Part shown: one piece after another, positions 24,247-27,364 of the stretch
Layout of the letters: every line of letters begins with the position of its first letter
How positions within the stretch are numbered: the first letter of the stretch is position 1
NCBI GenBank assembly: GCA_964565665.1
Contig: CAZMFZ010000039.1
Location: forward strand, 1-27,364
DNA: 27,364 bases
Source: CAZMFZ01 sp964565665
Lineage (GTDB): Bacteria; Bacteroidota; Bacteroidia; Cytophagales; UBA9547
Direction of reading: 5' to 3'
Made by a program: the position numbers and the translations under genes
Notes under the pieces: model-generated
Seen by the model: only the letters and a program-made list of their open reading frames with translations
Databases searched by the model: none
Told to the model about the DNA's origin: nothing

Positions 24247-26454
24247 CTACCTTACTTCTGCACCGTTGGCAATTGTAATTATGGGTGATACAAATTCTAA
24301 TTTTCCATCTGTATTTTCTGCCATGAGTATCATACCTTGCGATTCGATACCTTTCAATTTTTTTGGGGTGAGATTAACGAGTATTGATACCTGCCTACCT
24401 ATTATTTCCTCTGGCAAATAATGCAATGCAATACCGCTTAGTACAGTTCGGGTATCAAGGCCAGTATCTATGGTGAGTTTTAGCAATTTATCGGCCTTCT
24501 CTACCTTTTCTGCATTTGTAATTGTGCCTATGCGAATATCTAATTTCGAAAAATCAGCAAAAGTAATATCAGGCTTTTGAGCAGAAACTACTTTTGTGCT
24601 AACCGTATCATTTATACTTTCATCATTTATATCTTTGTTATGCTCCGTTTGTTCTTTACTAGCTTTGCTATCATCCTTTGCCTCATCCATAGTAGATTTC
24701 AACTTTGCCATTTGTATTTCTATAGCTTCATCTTCTATTTTTTCAAATAGCAATTCAGGTTTGCTCAATTGATGATTCACTTTAAGTATATCAATTTTAC
24801 TTTCTACAGCCACAAGAAAATCTTTATAATCTATTGGCTCTAAATTAAGTAGCCCAAATAATTTTTTGGAGGTAAAAGGAATAAATGGCTCAGCCAATAC
24901 TGCCAATGCGGCTGTAATTTGCAAAGAAACGTACATTATTTCCTCTGTTTTGCTGGCATCAGTTTTAATAAGCTTCCAAGGCTCAGTTTCCGCTAGCATT
25001 TTATTGCCATTTCGAGCCAATTCTATAAGGTTGGCTAAAGCATCGCGAAACTTAAACTTATCCAAGTATTCTTGTATAGCAATTGTATATGACTTTATTG
25101 TTTCATAGTATTTATTTGTATCATCAGAAAATACAATTGGCTTACTAGGAACTATTCCTTGATAATACTTTTCAGTAAGTACCAGTACTCGATTTACAAA
25201 GTTTCCAAAAATACCTACCAGCTCGCTATTATTTGCAGTTTGAAAATCTTTCCAAGTAAAATTATTATCTTTAGTTTCAGGTGCATTGGAAGTGAGAAAA
25301 TAACGTAAGGCATCTTGTTTATCCGGAAAGTCGAGTAAATACTCGTGAGCCCACACAGCCCAATTGCGAGAAGTAGAAATCTTATTTCCTTCTAAATTTA
25401 AGAATTCATTGGCAGGAATTTCATCAGCCAGCTGCAACCCACCATGTACATGACACATGGCAGGAAAAATAAGGCCATGAAAGACTATATTATCTTTACC
25501 TATAAAGTGTACAAGTCGGTTGTTTGCATCTTTTTTCCAGTAATCAAGATAGTTTTGGCTTGTCCAACGTTTATCTTGAGGGTTTAAAAAGCCTACATTA
25601 TGCTCTTGCTGATACTCCAAGTCTTGCGATTTGGTAAAAAGCTCCTTTGTCATAGAAATATAGCCAATAGGTGCATCAAACCACACATATAAAACTTTAC
25701 CTTGCGTATCAGAAATACTATTTGGCAAAGCTACGCCCCAATCTAGGTCTCTTGTCATAGCTCTTGGCTTAAGCCCCTCTTTCAACCATGATAAACATTG
25801 GCCATATACATTAGCCTTCCAGTTTTTATGGCTGTCGATATAGTTGTTCAGAAAAGAATTTTGAATCTTATCGAGTGGAAGATACCAGTTTTTAGTCTTC
25901 CTCTTCATAGGTTTTAAGCCACTTAAAGCAGAATGAGGATTAATTAATTCATCTGGACTCAATGTAGAGCCACATTTTTCACATTGATCGCCATACGCAT
26001 TACCATTGCCACAAACAGGACAAGTACCTATAATATATCTATCAGCCAAAAACTTTTGGGCTGATTCATCATAATATTGCTCTGTCTCCAGCTCGTTAAA
26101 TGAACTCTTATCATATAAAAGTTTAAAAAAATCTTGTGATGTCTGGTGATGTACAGGATTGCTAGTGCGTGAATATATATCGGGAGAAATACCAAACGAT
26201 TCAAAGGTGTCTTTGATTATTTTATGGTATTTATTTACAACTTCCTGTGGTGTAATACTTTCTTTTTCAGCTTTGATTGTAATTGGCACACCATGCTCAT
26301 CACTTCCGGTTACAAAAATAACATCCTCACCTTTACTACGCATATACCTGGCATAAATATCGGCCGGAATATAACAACCAGCCAAATGACCGATATGTAC
26401 AGGCCCATTTGCATATAGTAAAGCAGCGGTAATGATGGTGCGTTTAGTACCCAT
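24247..26454 (-). CDS. metG: Methionyl-tRNA synthetase with C-terminal tRNA-binding domain
   Basis: A 735-residue class I synthetase that charges tRNA-Met. The HIGH motif is at 20-23 (PVHIGH). The zinc knuckle has Cys145, Cys148, Cys158 and Cys161 (CPVCG ... CEKCG). The KMSKS loop is the variant KISTS (358-362). The anticodon-binding helical domain spans ~395-560. A charged low-complexity linker (~584-628, Asp/Lys/Glu/Ser-rich) joins an EMAP/Trbp-type tRNA-binding domain at ~632-735 (DFSKLDIRIGTI ... ESQGMILMA), which also serves for dimerisation in bacterial MetRS. ATG 26454 is the natural start. An 18-bp hairpin begins 16 nt before the start codon. Confidence 0.97.
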   Translation of the reverse strand: MGTKRTIITAALLYANGPVHIGHLAGCYIPADIYARYMRSKGEDVIFVTGSDEHGVPITIKAEKESITPQEVVNKYHKIIKDTFESFGISPDIYSRTSNPVHHQTSQDFFKLLYDKSSFNELETEQYYDESAQKFLADRYIIGTCPVCGNGNAYGDQCEKCGSTLSPDELINPHSALSGLKPMKRKTKNWYLPLDKIQNSFLNNYIDSHKNWKANVYGQCLSWLKEGLKPRAMTRDLDWGVALPNSISDTQGKVLYVWFDAPIGYISMTKELFTKSQDLEYQQEHNVGFLNPQDKRWTSQNYLDYWKKDANNRLVHFIGKDNIVFHGLIFPAMCHVHGGLQLADEIPANEFLNLEGNKISTSRNWAVWAHEYLLDFPDKQDALRYFLTSNAPETKDNNFTWKDFQTANNSELVGIFGNFVNRVLVLTEKYYQGIVPSKPIVFSDDTNKYYETIKSYTIAIQEYLDKFKFRDALANLIELARNGNKMLAETEPWKLIKTDASKTEEIMYVSLQITAALAVLAEPFIPFTSKKLFGLLNLEPIDYKDFLVAVESKIDILKVNHQLSKPELLFEKIEDEAIEIQMAKLKSTMDEAKDDSKASKEQTEHNKDINDESINDTVSTKVVSAQKPDITFADFSKLDIRIGTITNAEKVEKADKLLKLTIDTGLDTRTVLSGIALHYLPEEIIGRQVSILVNLTPKKLKGIESQGMILMAENTDGKLEFVSPIITIANGAEVR

Positions 26455-26470
26455 TCTTTGTTTATACTAT

Positions 26471-26510
26471 AAATTCATTGCGGTTTGCTAAAGCAAACTG
26501 CAATGAATTT
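26471..26510. repeat. 18-bp inverted repeat immediately upstream of metG
   Basis: Arms 26471-26488 and 26493-26510 pair over 18 positions around a TAAA loop. The one imperfect position (26482 with 26499) is G-U in plus-strand RNA but C/A in minus-strand RNA, the sense of both flanking genes. It lies 54 bp after the stop of the upstream gene and 16 bp before the metG ATG. It could end the upstream transcript or shape the metG leader; no U tract follows on the minus strand. Confidence 0.65.
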
Positions 26511-26564
26511 ACATATTTATTTATAAAAATTATAAAATTTTGATACAGAAAATTTACATCATTG

Positions 26565-27257
26565 CTAAGAATTAACTAGCTCTATTTTTTTTATTTCTTT
26601 GGTGCTTGCATTGCCCCCACGGTCTACCGTAATACGTGCTTTTTTATAGGTAGATATAAATTCGGTTTCATCAATCAAACTTTCAACCAAATCATCGAGG
26701 TTTTTTATTACCGGTAATATTTTCTTGAAAGTTTGTGTAAGGCTATCACTAAGTGTAGAGCTTTGGTCTGCTACGTTGTCTCGTTCTGATATTAACGGCT
26801 CAGTTGTTGTAATTTGATCTTGTATTTGTGCTAGGTATGCAGCATCTATTTTATAATCTACCAAATTATTTGCTTCAGCTTTTATTGCATCTACTACTTT
26901 TTGAGCTGTTGGGAAAAGTTTTTCTTGTCCAAGCTCTCTAAAATCGCTTTTTGAGTAATCAATAGCCTCTAGAAGTACTTCATTTTTAGTTTTTTTGGCA
27001 TACGGACGCACTCTTTTAATTAGTTGATCTAAAGAAACTAGCATCTCATTAAGCTTTGCGTCTTTATTTGATGTTAATCCTTTAGAAGAACTTTTAGTTT
27101 TTTTTAAATCTTGTTCTTCAATTTTATTTTTTAGCGTCAAAAACAAAGCATATTCTTCAGCTATAGGCTTTATAGTCTGCCATGCACTCTTATTTTTTTC
27201 AAAATGGACGGCCACTGCTTTATGCATGGTATTCGTATTCGTTTGTGCCTGATTCAT
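26565..27257 (-). CDS. Helical protein of unknown function
   Basis: A 230-residue protein with no signal peptide and no transmembrane segment. Nearly all of residues 10-200 is predicted amphipathic helix (KSAWQTIKPIAEEYALFL, KLNEMLVSLDQLIKRV, FKKILPVIKNLDDLVESL). A short basic beta-prone tail follows (TYKKARITVDRGGNA, ~204-218). The pattern of long helices ending in a Y/K-R-x-I-x-D-x-G motif recalls, from memory, poorly described Bacteroidota proteins often present in several copies per genome. No catalytic residues stand out. It precedes metG on the same strand with a 110-bp gap containing a hairpin, so co-transcription is doubtful. ATG 27257 is the only sensible start. Confidence 0.75.
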   Translation of the reverse strand: MNQAQTNTNTMHKAVAVHFEKNKSAWQTIKPIAEEYALFLTLKNKIEEQDLKKTKSSSKGLTSNKDAKLNEMLVSLDQLIKRVRPYAKKTKNEVLLEAIDYSKSDFRELGQEKLFPTAQKVVDAIKAEANNLVDYKIDAAYLAQIQDQITTTEPLISERDNVADQSSTLSDSLTQTFKKILPVIKNLDDLVESLIDETEFISTYKKARITVDRGGNASTKEIKKIELVNS

Positions 27258-27364
27258 AGTATAATAATTTAAGTTTTTTAAGATAAATATTTACATTTTT
27301 TATATTTAAAAATAAAAATAACATCAATTTTTTTAAATACAAAATATTTCTACTAGTATTTTTT

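Overview
The window looks like ordinary chromosomal sequence from a Bacteroidota bacterium, probably Sphingobacteriales/Chitinophagales-like. The evidence is AT-rich DNA, genes mostly preceded by A/T-rich stretches rather than Shine-Dalgarno sites, a TTTG/TAnnTTTG promoter in front of the tRNA, many Sec- or lipobox-signalled envelope proteins, and Bacteroidota-typical families (HU-CCDC81/SPOR protein, ThuA/sugar-dehydrogenase fusion, tandem-FKBP lipoprotein, TPR-ExbB-ExbD-TonB cluster). I see no phage, transposon, CRISPR array or rRNA.

Layout. 1-415: 3' end of a sensor histidine kinase, tail to tail with a WecG/TagA/CpsF glycosyltransferase (417-1193, minus). 1400-2632 (minus): NADP-dependent isocitrate dehydrogenase with a 17-bp hairpin just after its stop. 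2787-3068: a LysR-type DNA-binding domain with no effector domain, divergent from icd. 3155-3240: tRNA-Leu(GAG) with its own promoter and terminator. 3369-5538 (minus): pgk and murQ. 5718-7898: an outer-membrane barrel protein ending in a SPOR domain, starting at TTG. 8177-11554: a multidomain lipoprotein (ThuA, PQQ-type sugar dehydrogenase, PKD, cytochrome c, CBM6-like). 11693-12217: a small outer-membrane barrel with a clear terminator. 12354-13223: a lipoprotein with two FKBP domains.

13231-21282 (all minus) is the most interesting block, an apparent operon running TPR protein, outer-membrane barrel, HU-CCDC81/TM/SPOR protein, ExbB, ExbD, TonB-like protein. It has the parts of a Tol-like trans-envelope machine: a proton-driven ExbB/ExbD motor, a TonB-like transducer, a large periplasmic TPR scaffold, an outer-membrane barrel, and an inner-membrane protein with a DNA-binding-type domain on the cytoplasmic side and a peptidoglycan-binding SPOR domain on the periplasmic side. 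My best candidate for an under-described system is this cluster acting as an envelope-constriction or nucleoid-to-septum coupling device; that function is inference.

21600-24180 (plus): a COG2509-type FAD-dependent dehydrogenase and a YihY/UPF0761 membrane protein. 24247-27257 (minus): methionyl-tRNA synthetase with a C-terminal tRNA-binding domain, preceded by an 18-bp hairpin and a helical protein of unknown function. Several start codons are revised here: exbB to 15253, the TPR gene to 21282, the LysR-like gene to 2787; the HU/SPOR gene can only start at GTG.
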